A DNA stretch of 64,000 nucleotides, taken from the NCBI GenBank assembly GCA_947044365.1, contig OX345636.1, positions 30,571,966 to 30,635,965 on the forward strand, written 5' to 3'. The DNA comes from Petrosia ficiformis. Taxonomy: Eukaryota; Porifera; Demospongiae; Haplosclerida; Petrosiidae. The translations under genes and the position numbers were made by a program. Below the pieces are notes generated by a model, which was not told the DNA's origin, searched no databases, and saw nothing but the letters and a program-made list of their open reading frames with translations. This document shows, in pieces, positions 21,622 to 34,346 of the stretch. Within the stretch, counting starts at the first letter, position 1. Each line of letters starts with the position of its first letter.

Positions 21622-21825
21622 TTATAGGAATGTTTCCAATTAATAGAAGGCGTGGGCATGGATTGTTTCCTTATAGGAATGTTTCCAATTAATAGAAGGC
21701 GTGGGCATAGATTGTTTCCTTATAGGAATGTTTCCAATTAATAGAAGGCGTGGGCGTGGATATTCAATTAATAGGAATGTTTCCTTATAGGAATGTTCCA
21801 ATTAATAGAAGGCGTAGGCGTGGAT
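21615..21825 (+). repeat. 49-bp minisatellite, four units
   Basis: Units start at 21615, 21664, 21713 and 21778. Each begins TGTTTCCTTATAGGAATG and ends near GAAGGCGTGGGC plus a short tail. The first three are directly adjacent and differ at only one or two positions. The fourth is separated by a 16-bp partial copy and has lost one base. The core GGAATGTTTCC also ends the 25-bp repeat just to the left, so the minisatellite probably grew from that end. Confidence 0.9.
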
Positions 21826-22203
21826 TGTTAGTGTCCTCCACGAGTACTGGGTCCCAGATGTGTAATCACAGACGACAGTAAATATTGTTTAATGTTTCCA
21901 TAAATTGTAAACAGTAGGGTAACATTAGTAATATGCATTTGTAAAAAGAACCTTATTATCATAGAGCTGCAAATGTTCTGTCATACTTAAGTATCGACAG
22001 TCTTTCTTGGCTTGTTTATTTTTCCAGAAGAATCTGTAAATTGCATTAATTATGATTTAATGTATTATTATAGTATTTACGCTTTTACCTCCTGATATGT
22101 ACAATGAGAGTTGGGGGTAAATGAGAAATGTTTTGTTTTAAACTTGTTTGAGTATTCTGGTTGCATCTGTTAATAAATCAAATTATCTTATTTAATGCAA
22201 TGT

Positions 22204-23134
22204 CCTATCGCAGTATACCATGTCTGTACCACGTAAAATCTCTTCTGTTTCAAGTGCTTTAATGCCTTCTATATTTCTCCCCTGTGAGATATATCACAAT
22301 TGAACATGTAAGTACATGTAGTTGCAAAATTATATGTACATGTACAATACGTACTGACCTGTGTTCCAACTTGAAGGTGTGATTGATAACTAACTTTGGT
22401 TCGTGTAAAATTACAGTCAAAGCTTCTTGCTGTAATATAAATTATGTATTATGTATTGAATAAATTTGTGCTATACTGCTCACCTGTAGATTCAATACCT
22501 GTATGTGTTAGATTTCTAAGCTGGGTACTGTAATTAACAGTAGTAAATTTTGATTGCATTTATTTTGAAATAAACAATATTAACCTAATGTCTGTTTCTT
22601 CCATTCCCTTTAGGATCCCTACAAGAAACTCATGTGCATCCTCCTGATTATTCATCTGCCATTGTGGTAGTACTCCTTAGGGTGGAATAAATTACTTTCA
22701 ATGCTTCAATGTCAGCAACATAAACTTATACTATTCATATTGCTGTGCAGCTCAATCGGAACCTTGTTATGTTTTACCTGCTGTATGAGCGTTTTTAGTA
22801 CAGAAGATATGCAAAATGTACATCTGCACACTAAAGAAATATCATTAATCTTCATTTAGTACATTAACAATAATATTTATATTATTTATATTATACATTA
22901 TTATTATTACCTTTTTGGTGTGATAGTAAACGAGCGAATATTGGGATTATGTAGCAATGATTGCAATGTAGCATTTGCAAAGCATGTATTTCCTAAGTTT
23001 AGCATACCATTCCCTGCTTCTGGAAAATTTGCTTGAAAATTCATGTTAAGGAAACGAGTCGGACGCAAAGTTTCTTTTCTGACGACAATGCATCGTGTTA
23101 GTAGTAACGTATGTAGGAATGTTCTATAGTACAT
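22204..23134 (-). CDS. Short ubiquitin-specific-protease-like gene (Cys and QEDAHEFL boxes only)
   Basis: The first exon (23134-22911; ATG perhaps at 23044) contains GMLNLGNTCFANATLQSLLH, the catalytic Cys box of USP deubiquitinases. A small exon near 22848-22795 follows. An exon ending near 22595 has NNQEDAHEFLVGILKGMEET, the conserved box between Cys and His boxes. Further short exons, each with GT-AG borders, lie near 22532-22494 (RNLTHTGIEST), 22430-22360 (EALTVILHEPKLV) and 22290-22204 (IEGIKALETEEI, then stop TAA). The His box and the catalytic Asp are absent before the stop. As written it could bind ubiquitin but should not be a full protease. It may be a truncated copy of a USP36/42-like gene; outer exon borders are uncertain. 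Confidence 0.6.
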
Positions 23135-23433
23135 ATTACGCTATGTATGTAGGCGTGTCTATATATTACATGTGTAGGCATAGATTATATAGACTATGTA
23201 TAAGGGATTGGAAACGCCCACGCATTTCCGTACACTCCGTTGCCCCACCCTATCTTTTTTATTACTTAATTTGGGCGGAACAATGGCTTGCTGTGCTCCT
23301 GATTTACGTTATTCATTAGTGTAATGAATATTATGTATATAGATATAGATACTAGTCTCTGAATATTTTTCACATACACTGCAATTAGCACTTTCATTTT
23401 TTTTTATTATTACTGTGATTTAAATTATTATAG

Positions 23434-24329
23434 CGTGTGAAAATGTTGATATTTTTTTGCAAGCCCTGCAAGCAGCCATTTCAGACAAAGGTTTTGCCAA
23501 AATTCTGACTCCAATTGCCATTGAATCATGCCATACTGCCGAATTGTTACTCAAATGGTGCTCAAGGTCAGATAATAAAGAGAGTCTGTCTGTCTTTGCA
23601 ACCAGTCTTGTAAGCGACCTATCAACTTCACTTCAACAGGACACCACTACTAAAAGTCGAGAAAAAATGTGGGGAAGATATTACCACATTCGCATATCTG
23701 ACAATTTCAGAGACACCTGGTGTAAATTTATTAAAGCCTCCATTGGTTGCTCACTTAGCAGTCCAATATTGTACCAATATATCACAGATGAGGTATTCAA
23801 GATATTGGTAGGTGATCAATATAGAGTTAAGAGTTCATCATTTACCCATAAGCATCCAGATCAGCTGACTTATGAGGAAAAGAATGCAATACGTTATGCT
23901 GGGGGCTACGTTTGTGCAAAATTAAGAAACAAATATCCTTTAACTAGACATCTTATTTCCAGCTATGTACAAGAGGGAAATGAATCAAATGATTGGGTCG
24001 TTACCATTGACAGAGGAGGCCTAGTTCACATCAAAGAATCCAGCTATAAACTTTTTGTAGCAATGGAAAAGATTGTTCAGCAAAAAGTTAACAATGAACA
24101 TCAAAACATCACAAAATCTTCGTTAATAACATGGATTTTAGAAAATGATGATGTCATAGCCGCTTGGAGATGTTTAGAAGTGGATGATAACTCCCTCTTA
24201 AATTCAATTATAGAGCTTTGGATAACAATTAGAGGATTTTCATATGCAAGTGGTTTCATAGAGCTTTATAAGCAACAGACAAAAAAAGGTCTTCAAAGAG
24301 CCAAGGCACTCCGAAAAGATATTGCATGA
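23434..24329 (+). CDS. Accessory block of P-like element E, on the opposite strand
   Basis: An open frame of about 298 codons follows a clear 3' splice site at 23431-23433. It aligns along its length with the last exon of intact element D: LTYEEKNAIRYAGGYVC (D: ENALRYVAGYVC), TIDRGGLVHIKESSYKLF (D: VDRGGLWHVSDMTYELF), ELWITIRGFSYASGFIELYK (D: DLYITIRGYSFATSCIEIYK) and KGLQRAKALRKDI. In D and P1 this block is in the same direction as the catalytic part. Here it faces it and ends about 250 bp from the transposase stop. It could be an inverted exon or a separately transcribed gene. The frame is fully open, unlike the transposase. Function unknown to me; it probably belongs to the transposition complex. 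Confidence 0.65.
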
Positions 24330-24580
24330 AATAATAATTATAATTAGTATCTATAACATGATGATTAAAATAAAATGATTATTTATTGACAATTATAATT
24401 GAAATCACTTATTTCCTGAATTATAGCATAGTGACATGTACATGCATGATTGTAATGATGATCATACCTGTAGTTAACATGACTAGTACATGTAGTTGTA
24501 ATTTATTGGTCACAGTACTTAAAAGTATCAATTTTAGTCCAATCCTCAATTTGGTGAGTCAATGATATATATATGTATGG

Positions 24581-27550
24581 CTATTTTCTTCTCTTTGGTA
24601 GAGGTTGATTTTCTTTTGACATATCTAGTTTTCTTTTTGATGTATTCCCTCTGCAGTTTCCTTTAACAGGATCCTTGCAAAATGAATTTATAACTCTGAG
24701 TGCCTGGGTTCCCTTGCAGAATTCCTTTACATTCGGGTTTTGATGTGTTCCACATCGTTGTCTTTGGCAGCCAAAAAAGCTTTCAAGAGGATCTTGTAGC
24801 AGTCTTTCACTAAGAAAACTTTTTACTCCTGGTATTGTGAAAATGTATTTCACTAGTTCCAGGAATGATTTTACTGTGATTAATCATAATTATATATTAA
24901 GGGTAGCTTTTCTATAATATATACATGTACCTGTTATTATTATGCCAGTTCTTGTCTCTTGACTAAGTAGCATCCTTTTTCTTTCATCTGGAGTATAACC
25001 TTCTCTTTCATTCACTGACTTCTCCCATTCATGTAGATATTTTAAAAAGGTATCTTCCAACCACTATTATTGTACATGTATTATTATATATCTTGGTTTA
25101 ATAAATCATTCAATATTCCATACTTTAAGCCTAAAATCAGATGAAGAGCGATATGGAGATCTAAATACTTTTCTTTGGAGCTTTGCACTTTCATAATTAC
25201 GTACATTTAAGCAATCGAAAAACTTGTCGAACATTTCACAAAATACTGCAGTCTCCTTGGCATCAGGACCTCCTGTTAATTGGATTGCTTTGCTAACAGA
25301 CTCACTTAGAACCTATATGATAGTCATACATGTGTGATGTTACAATGATTTTTATAATTATTGTATTTCATGCACCTGAGCTGCAAGGTCAACTCTCATC
25401 TTCGAGAAACTAGTCAAAAATATGTGTTCATATTTTAGTTTTGGGACTAATGACAATCCTGGAGTTTCACGCTTGGCTCCACTGTTTCGATAGTATAGTG
25501 ATGAGATGTGACTCCACAATATATTCTTTCCTCTACACTGCATGTGTGAATTTATAATACCAAGTTATACAATGCATGTGCGTATATATATTCTCACCCA
25601 TAAGTGGTTTGAGTTATTAAACCAACAGTTTCTTGTAGTCTTCAATAGATGAGGTGCATCAGAAAAGAAGTAGAGATATCTATTCTCAAAAGAATAAGGG
25701 TTGATGACCTTATGAATAATTTCCTTTGATTTTAAATCATGTATCCTTATAAGTCTACGATTAATTGATGCTCCATCAAAGGTAGCAGATAAAACTTTAA
25801 AGCCACATCTCTCCAGTCTAAACACTGCTTCCCAAAATGGTTGAAAGAGTAAGTCACCTTATGAAGTATAATTATGTTCTTAGATTATAACAATTATTGT
25901 AACCATGATAAATAACTAACCAGTCATGTCTTTACAAGCAAGTTGCACAAAAGGATACTGGAAAGATGTGAAAAGACCTCTTATCATAAACACATAGATT
26001 GTATTTGCTAATGGCAGAGACTTTTCAACTTTAGATTCATCTAATGATCTTTCAAACTATGTTATATTAAAACAATTATGTAAATGCTAGCTCAATTCAG
26101 TAAATTTTTATTTACTTGTAATAACTGATCATTAATATCTCCAAGAGCTATGAAGCCAATCAAAACTCCAGTGTGCTTGTCATACACCAAATCTTCCTTT
26201 ATGTGAATCTCATCTATTATCAAGCCTACATACTTTTGCCATTCCTCAAGACTATGGTAGTCAGCAGCTCGTAATAAATCATTATCGACCTCACTTGAAA
26301 AACCACAACTTGATTTAATGTAATGTGTATAGTCTCGGAGAGTGCGTTGTGATGGCAATTTCAAAATGTCCTGATGTTTTCAAAGTTTCATATGCACTAC
26401 CAGAGAAATGTTGCAAATACAGGCACCATTTAATTATTATTGGGTGCCATCTCATGGCCTTAGAGTTCGAATAAGATGCTGCTTTTTTTTGCTGATCCCA
26501 AAATATTTTTTGAAAAGAGTCCTCTGAATAGGTCTCGTTTACCTGTTTACTGCACTGTGTCATCAAATCAACCAGATCTTTGTGGTCTACCTCATTAAGT
26601 TGAACTGCACTGTCAAGAATAGATTGATTAAGTTTTTGCAAACGACCAACCTTGACTTTCATTGCACAAAGGGAATCATGCATATTATGCAGTCTTTCCT
26701 TTAATTGAGATGGTAGTAAATACCTGTGTGTAATTTACATACTGTATAGTAGTTGAATTGAAGGATACATTAAAGTATACCTGTAGTTTACATGACTAGC
26801 TGGAGAAGTCATCTGATCATCAGTTTTTTCTTTTGTTCGACCAAGAAACTTTTGTAATGTTTTACAATAATTAGAACATTGCTGGTATCTATTCACTGCA
26901 CATTTCAGGAGTATTTCACAATTTTTGTGACGTACTGTACTACTATCTGGTAGTGTACTGGTGTCCAATACATAAGCATCTGAGAATATCAGCACAATAT
27001 GTTGAAATTACAATAGTCATGGAGTATAGACTACAACTACTAACCTGATTTTATTTGCAAACTACAAAATTTAGGTTCTAGGTTGCCATAACAAAGGTGA
27101 GAACTGTCAATAACTTTAAAGATCGCTACAACATCTGATACACAATTTATCTGTTTAGGTAAATCCCTCAGTAAGGTACACCTGATTGTGTCAAGAATGG
27201 TTTTATCTATTGTGAGTTTCCACGAACCATTATGATGGATTCTGAGTGACAGGAAGATGTTATGTTCGGGATTGTAAAGTTTTCGAAATGTTATTGCACA
27301 AGAGATGTCATCATCAATGTCTAACCAATCTGTTAATATAATTAATAATAGTGTAAAAGGGTAATAATGTGCATGAATAACCTTTAGGTAATGAATCTGT
27401 TGATTGCAATCTTTCTCTCAAGATAAACAATGATTGGAATGGAGACAGAAGAAAAACTGTTTTAGGAAAACTCAAAAGTAGAGATTTAGAATTAAATTTA
27501 CTTGACATTCTACCCTTGCGGTTATACCATCTGAACTTTCTTTTACCCAT
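24581..27550 (-). pseudogene. P-type transposase of element E
   Basis: Minus-strand exons in the order of element D: the N terminus MGKRKFRWYNRKGR (27550 to about 27380); WLDIDDDISCAITF to SSHLCYGNLEPKF (about 27330-27052); KNCEILLKCAVNRYQQCSNY (about 26990-26780); the core entry FQKIFWDQQKKAASYS and MRWHPIIIKWCLYL (26683-26380); LPSQRTLRDYTHYIK and GLIIDEIHIKEDLVYD (26364-26092); FDGASINRRLIRIHD and FFSDAPHLLKTTRNCW (25825-25600); SFSKMRVDLAAQ (about 25400); and LLQDPLESFFGCQRQR (24853-24581). The DDE residues are present (Asp in IIDE, Asp in FDGAS, Glu in PLESFF). A one-base frameshift near 26365 separates ETLKTSG from LPSQRTL, so I call it a pseudogene. No THAP domain. Confidence 0.75.
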
Positions 27551-27829
27551 CTACATAAATAACAAACATAACATTGTTGCGTTTTTTGCTCGCATAGCCA
27601 GCCCCTCCCCTCTAAATACAATGCGCTATGCATGCAAGACTGGTAAAGAACTTGTTTTAAATCGTGTATCATTAAAGAATACTTTTGTTAAACTAATTGA
27701 TAATATCACCAACCAACATAGGAGTGCTATACCTTCAGCTAGAAAACTGCAGTATTGAACTATATGACCTACCACACTGCTTAGAGTCCCCAAAGTATAA
27801 GTACCTCTTAACTGTTTCAACTGGATTTT

Positions 27830-28238
27830 CTACATCTAAACGGTAACTTTTTTCTCTATATTTGTTTTAAACCCATGTATTTTTATTCAGTAACAAAACT
27901 TACATGGGAATATTGCAACAGAACTGTTATTAAAAGAAGTAAGAGTCGCAAAACCCATTTTCGTTATGATATGTACTAAAAAACAATAGTTTTTAACATC
28001 TTAAATGATTTGTTGCTAATGTTTTAGCAATTGAGATGTTAAAACGATACAATAGCAATATGTATATCAAGAAAAAACACCTTAATAGTCCAGTTTCAGC
28101 AAGGAATGGTGTTTTTTCTATGATCAGTCCTCACCACTAAGTAATAAAATTTAATTGATTTCTGGGGACACGGAGTGCGTCACAGACTTATGCATTGATG
28201 CTATGGGATCACGTGCGCCGTTTCCAATCATAGTCTAT
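27830..28238. other. 5' flank and right arm of P-like element E
   Basis: No coding segment seen. The segment ends with GTTTCCAATC and CATAGTCTAT (28229-28238), the mirror of E's left terminus with about 8 bp missing. A T-rich stretch and short repeats of the phrase gttttaacatctt are visible near 27990-28040. Confidence 0.5.
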
Positions 28239-28239
28239 A

Positions 28240-31200
28240 CATAGATTGTATAGACTGCGTATACGGGATTGGAAACTGATCACGTGAGCAATACTAAATG
28301 ATTGAAAACGCGGCGGACAACGTCTGTAACAGCCGTTCCCATACTTTCTCGTTAGCGGGAGAGAAAAGCAGAGTATTCTACAGCAGCTAAAACTGTCCTT
28401 GTACTCGAATTATTGTTTATAGGTAAGTTTACAGTATTTGGTATTACTCACAGATCTATTATCATCAATTCCATTTAATTTATGTGACCTTGTTGGTATT
28501 GCATTGCTGCACTACTACCGCTTTTATGTTGCAGCAATACACTTCTGAACGTTTGTGTACCTATAACTACTAGTGTTAACGATTTTACTATGTATTACTT
28601 GCATGCAGAGGTAGACAAGAGCATGCTTAATGAGAATATACCTCTTTGTAGTAGAAAATCCAACATAATTATGTTTAAAACTCTGTATCATGCTACTAAC
28701 CTGGAGTGAAACTGGGTAAGTTTTGTGTACCTTTAGCTGTTCCTGTAACTGCTCTACTAACCTGTATAGTGCATTAATAACAAGTTTAATGTACTGTCTA
28801 CTAGAATAAACCCTTTTTTCGTCAATATAAATGGATATCTGCAGTTAGTACCAGCTCCACCCAAACTGGCTGCAGCTGATTTACCAGTAATGATCAACAA
28901 TCACATGCATTTATAATACACACAATTTTACTTCTGAAAAATTATAATAATAAATAATATAATTATAGATAGTATACAACTAATCAAGAATGCCCCGGAA
29001 ACTTAGATTTTACAAGATCAAAAACCAAGAAAGAAAGAGAAAAACCATGACAGTATCAATACCACTCGCCTTGTTACATACTCCACCTGCCTTTTCTGTA
29101 CATTTACCTATCTCTTCCTACCTGAATGCTCCTGTAAGTAATCTGAGGCATCTTGGCAGAAGACTTGATAGACAATCTCTTCCTACTGGATGGTTAGAAC
29201 ACGTAGATGCTCGTAGAAACAACACACTTGTATTTTCGAGATTAATTAGTAGCCAATTTCTGTTAGAGACAGACATATTTATAGTTAAGATCGACCATGA
29301 CTTGAGTTGGACTCTTAGTTGCCATGGTATTAGTGTTGACACTAAGCAGTGTCGTGCTTTAGCTACCACTCCACAACGGATCGCTTGCATTTTTGATGTA
29401 ATAGGCATTCTTTCTGTGGTACAAACTAGCAGGATTTGCTGTGGAAATTCAGTGGAGGACTTCAAACAGGCTGTACTAACAGATGTGATAGGTATGTAGA
29501 AGATCAACTACCCTAAGCCTACTTAATTTTATTAATTTAGCAATAGCATAATAATTCATGGACACAATTAATAGTAGGCTTAAGGTGTATAATTATAATA
29601 ATTATAAATAATGTATAATTTCTTTTCATATATTGTGACACAGAGTTTGAAACACATAATTGAAAATTAGTGAAATTATCATAACTTCATACATCTTTGT
29701 CTGTGTCCCTTTAATAGAAGTTATGTATATATACATGTATATACAACCAACCTAGGAAAGAGAAGTGATGACCCAACTATCCGACATGAAGCATGTGAGA
29801 TGCTAGTTCTTGATAACGAAAATTCCATACGATGTAAGCAGTGTACTAATTTTCGTGCTACCCTCCGAGTTCGCAACAATCGTCTACAAAGGAGAACAGA
29901 AAGTAGAACAGAACCAAGTAGCAGTGTTCCATATTGTGTGCTTTCGAAGGAAGAGATGCAGACTAGAATGAAGAATTTACATTGTGAACTTCGAAAAATT
30001 CAAAAACAAAGAGCCCGCCAGAAGCAGATAGTTGAAGCAGCGGTAGACAAGCATGGAATTACGTTAGATGAAGAGATTCACAATGACCTGAAGCAGATCA
30101 TTAAAACGGAAAATAGTGAACTTTTCAATACTTTTCAAAAAGTGTTCTGGCAACAACAAGTTCATGCAGCATTCAAGGATGATGCTCGAGGTATGAGGTG
30201 GCATCCACTTATGATTAAATGGTGTATATATCTTCGCCATCAGTCACAAAGTGCCTATGAAACCCTTCGTCACTCAAAGTGTATTTCACTACCATCACAA
30301 CGCACTCTTCGTGATTATACACACCACATAAAACCTACTCCTGGCTTTTCAGCAGATGTGGATGTCCAGCTCTATAGTGCAGCAAAACTACATCAGTGTG
30401 AAGGACGGGAGAAATATGTCATTCTCATAATAGATGAGATGCATGTCAAAGAAGACCTTGTGTTTGACAAGCACTCCGGGGAGCTAATAGGCTTTACGAA
30501 TATTGGTGAGATCAATTCTCAGTTGCTGGCACTAGAGCAGTCATTGAATAATGAGACACACCCTGTTGACATACCACTTGCCAGTTCAATGATGACCTTT
30601 ATGGTCAGAGGACTATTTTCTCACCTCCAGTTTCCCTACGCCTACTTCCCCTGTCGTAATGTCACAGGTGACCTTCTCTTTGATCCCTTGTGGGAGGCTG
30701 TATGCCGTCTTGAGAGATCTGGGTTTAAGGTTAAAAACACCAATGATAATTGTTGTTGTCAGATGTACATATTTATTTATATACTCAATGCAGGTCATGG
30801 GTACTACTTCTGATGGAGCATCAATAAATCGACGGTTCATCAGATTACATAACCATAAGAATCAACTAATACATAAAGTACCCAACCCATATGCAGTAGA
30901 TGGTCGTGATTTCTTCTTTTTTTCTGATCCTCCACATCTCATAAAAACTACAAGGAACTGTTGGTTTTCAAAATCTAGAACTCTTTGGGTATGTTTAGCA
31001 ACTTGTGTACATGTGTTCTTACCTGCACGTACATTTTCTAATTTCTTGTAGAAGAATGGGAGAGAGATTTCCTGGAATCACTTAATGCAGCTGTATGAAA
31101 AGAACAGAAGTGAAACAGGTCTAGTTCTACTTCCAAGGCTGAAATATGAGCATGTTCAGCTAACATCATTCTCTAAGATGCGTGTAGATCTCGCCGCCCA

Positions 31201-33423
31201 AGTGAGATATTTGCATGAAATATGTGACTGTTAAGTGAAAGGAGTTATAATAATAGATCTTATTGTTTTATATGTAAATACATGTACATGTATATGCATT
31301 ATACACCCTTCTTACATATACTAGGTTCTTAGTGAATCTGTTTCTATCTCCTTGTTTGGTGGTCCAGAGGCAAAAGAAACAGCAGTGTTTACAGATATTT
31401 TTGATAAATACTTTGATGCTCTAAATGTATGTAATTTCACTGATGGTAAACACCAAAGAAAACCATTCAAAAACCCTTATCGTTCAGGAACTGATTTCCG
31501 TCTAAAGGTAAAAGTGTTAATGTCTTATATTATATACATGTACAGTGTAGTTCTAACTGACACCGTTTAAATTCCTATTATAGTGGCTAGAAGAGACATT
31601 TCTGCCTTATCTGGATGAGTGGGAAGCAAGTGTAAGGAAACGTGAAGGTTTTAGTAATGCTCAAAAGAAACTAATGCTGCTTAGTCAAGAGACTCTTGAT
31701 GGATTGAAGATGACAAGTATGTAGATTCCATCAAGCAATATAATATTTGACTGAACATTCCACTATACAGCCTATTCATTTGTTGAGCTTGTTCGGTATC
31801 TCTTCCAAGTACCAGGGGTCAATGTGTTCTTCAGCCGAAGATTATGTCAAGACCCACTGGAAAAATTCTTTGGATGTCAGCGGCAAATGGGAGGCACTCA
31901 CGACAATCCTACTGTGAAGGAGTTTCAGCAAAACACACAGGCTCTTCGAGTAGTCAACTCCTTTTGTAGAGATGTCATCAAAGGAAACTGCAGAGGTAAC
32001 AAAGCGACTGAGCCTACATTTGAGAATGAAGCATATCCTTTGCCAAAGCGTTCTTCATCAAAGTCAAAATCAAATAAAACTCGTGTTAGAAGTACAAAAG
32101 ATTCTTTTCACGGTATAGTAATTACATATACTTGTAAATATTGATACACATGCATCAAATCATTATGTATACTTAGTATGCTTACCTTCTCATTTACATA
32201 GATCCTTCTGAAACTCTACACAAAGCTATCATGAAGATTATACATGATGAGAGTTTTAGAGTACCATCTACTGAAGCAGCAGTAGCTTTCGAAACTGCAC
32301 AGTCAATGATAGCTTGGGCTACACCTACATATCCCCAACTCTTTCGTGATTTCTCTCTTGATCTTGTTACCAACTTGCGATCATGCTTCACATCTAAAAA
32401 AAACAGCCAAAAAGAGAGAGAATTAATGTGGGGCCATTTCCATAGGTTACGTTGCACATCTGAATTTTATATTAAATGGTATGACTTCATGCTTAAATCT
32501 ATCAAATGCAAACCATCACCAACATTTTACCAGTACATAACCCATGAAGTTTTTATAAACGAAATAAATACTATGTATGATGGTAATTCATCTACACAAA
32601 CATCTACATGTACGTTAGAAATGACCAAAATAGAAGAGAACGCTCTTCGGTACGTAGCCGGCTATGTGTGTCGTAGGACACGAATTAACCTAGAGACATC
32701 GACTCATCCACACAAGGATGAAATGATTTATTGTATTTTTAATTTAAGTGGAGATGACAGCCAGACAGAAGCATGGACAAACATAGTGGACAGGGGAGGA
32801 TTGTGGCATGTCAGTGATATGACATATGAATTATTCCATGCCATTGAGACTGAAGTCAGGCAACATCTGACAGTCAGCGAAACAAAGCGTGTTATGGATA
32901 AACAGGGATTACTACAGGCAGTGTTAAACAATGCTGATGTTCTTTTTCAATGGTGTTTGCTGTCTTCAGATCATCAAGATGAAGTAATACACGATTTACT
33001 GAAAATCATGGCAGATCTATATATAACTATTCGTGGATATTCTTTTGCCACCTCGTGCATAGAAATATATAAACAATCCATGCACAAGGGTCTTCAGAGA
33101 TCAAAAGGCTTAAGAAAGGAACTATTTACATCAAAACTAGCTTAATATTATATAATATATAACAATACTTGTATCTATTATATATATATATTTATAATAA
33201 TCATACATACACCATTTGTTTTGTAGATACTTATAACAATATAATTATAAGACAATAATAATGACAAATACTCACATTTTAACATATCTTCGTCACTCAG
33301 GAACCAGACAACAGCTCCACGTGTATAAGAACGTTTCTAATTAAAGCGCGTTGTATATAACAGAGGTTGGCCGCATTACGTCATCAGTTTCCAATCCCGT
33401 ATACGCAGTCTATACAATCTATG
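28240..33423 (+). mobile_element. Complete P-like transposon D
   Basis: The 5,184-bp element is bounded by inverted repeats that begin CATAGATTGTATAGACTGCG and continue with TATACGGGATTGGAAACTGAT. The first 41 bp of the two ends are identical. One long, fully open gene lies inside in the plus direction. The flanking 8-mers do not match (agtctata and gtcaatca), so a target duplication is not visible; an associated deletion in the surrounding elements E and C is likely. Identical termini and an open gene suggest recent activity. Confidence 0.85.
28990..33145 (+). CDS. Intact P-type transposase of element D (1140 residues, no THAP)
   Basis: Eight exons join with exact phases: 28990-29491, 29756-30729, 30794-30988, 31052-31201, 31325-31507, 31584-31716, 31771-32112 and 32202-33145. 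All are open. The start MPRKLRFYKIKNQERKRK is a basic N terminus shared with the other two P copies, in place of the usual THAP finger; a Cys pair RICCGN and CKQC follow. The RNase H-like nuclease has Asp in LIIDEMHVKEDL, Asp in TSDGASINRRF and Glu in QDPLEKFFGCQR. The insertion region has FFFFSDPPHLIKTTRNCW, the P/THAP9 signature, and LTSFSKMRVDLAAQ follows it. The last exon carries the accessory block (RYVAGYVC, VDRGGLWHV). By family it excises and inserts P-like elements in the nucleus; P transposase uses GTP. A possible untranslated first exon ends near 28420 (donor GTAAGT). Confidence 0.88.
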
Positions 33424-34346
33424 GTCAATCAATTTAAACAGAGAAATAAAAACACACCATTCATGAATTCCTATAAGCAATTGAAATTGAAATGAATGGG
33501 CATCATACCTGTGGAATTTTAAACAATCCACCTGTGTAAAATTTCAGTTTCTTTTCATTATCTTTCAACAAATCTTCACTCAAAGTAACTTTTTTATATC
33601 TAACATTCAGTTCCTCATATTCCCTTTTCAATTTGTCATAATCCTTTTTCAACACTTCATAATTCTTCTTCATTGTTTCATTATCATTCTGCAATTCTTT
33701 TAAGCTCTTATTCTCACCATAGGTTTGACATGAAACTTCTCTAGTAGGAACACTTGCTTGGCAAGCTATCGTAGATTGTTCAGACTCATCATCATACATT
33801 TCGTTAAGAGGGCTTTCATCAATTGTCAATCTTCTTCTTTTTCTTCGCTCCATGAGTCTTTTGTAACGCACTTGGTCCAAGGTAGCATCATCAAGATCAT
33901 ATCCCATCTTTTGGCTTGGTACCCAGTCAGGGTTTAGGCTATCATATAATGATGCAGGCTTTCCTATAATGCATATAAAATTAATTCATTTAATTACCAA
34001 GTATCAGGCCTAAATTGAAGCATATATTATACATACCGGATAGGAAGTGTTCTGAGCAGACTCTTGAAGATGGACTAGGCTCCCAATTTCTCCTGTTAAT
34101 TTTTGTGAGCCATGCCTGCCTTCTCTGAAGTGATAGTTGCCTTGTTTTGTCTCCTTGGGTCAGTATAACGGCTGGGATTGAATAAAATGATATTCCACCT
34201 TTGCTCCCTCGTTGTTTACAACCAAAAACCACGCATGTGTTCACCATCTCTAGTTCTGCAACTGAGCTCCACCTGTAATGTAATTTGCCCTCAAAGATGG
34301 CCGCCACAGTTTAATTACTTTAGGCCACGCCCAATGCATAACCTCT
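33424..34346 (-). mobile_element. Element C: 5' remnant of an ISL2EU-like transposon
   Basis: The right end, read inward, is AGAGGTTATGCATTGGGCGTGG with AT outside (34347-34348), matching the termini of elements A and B. GCGGCCATCTTTG further in corresponds to their GCCATCTTGG phrase. Only the THAP and coiled-coil exons of the transposase remain. The DDE exons and the YqaJ gene are absent, and the left border is element D. Confidence 0.65.
33503..34246 (-). pseudogene. THAP and coiled-coil exons of element C transposase
   Basis: The THAP exon 34246-34037 starts MVNTCVVFGCKQRGSKGGIS and includes RVCSEHFLSG. After a short intron, the exon from 33963 holds KPASLYDSLNPDWVPSQKM, a basic patch RRKRRR and a long Lys/Glu coiled coil (KKNYEVLKKDYDKLKREYEE). 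The donor expected after FYTG (as in B) is present near 33531, but no DDE exon follows: element D begins 100 bp further on. THAP folds bind DNA through the C2CH zinc and the coiled coil probably dimerises. If expressed, this would be a DNA-binding protein without nuclease, a possible repressor form; that is inference. No stop codon interrupts the two exons. Confidence 0.75.
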
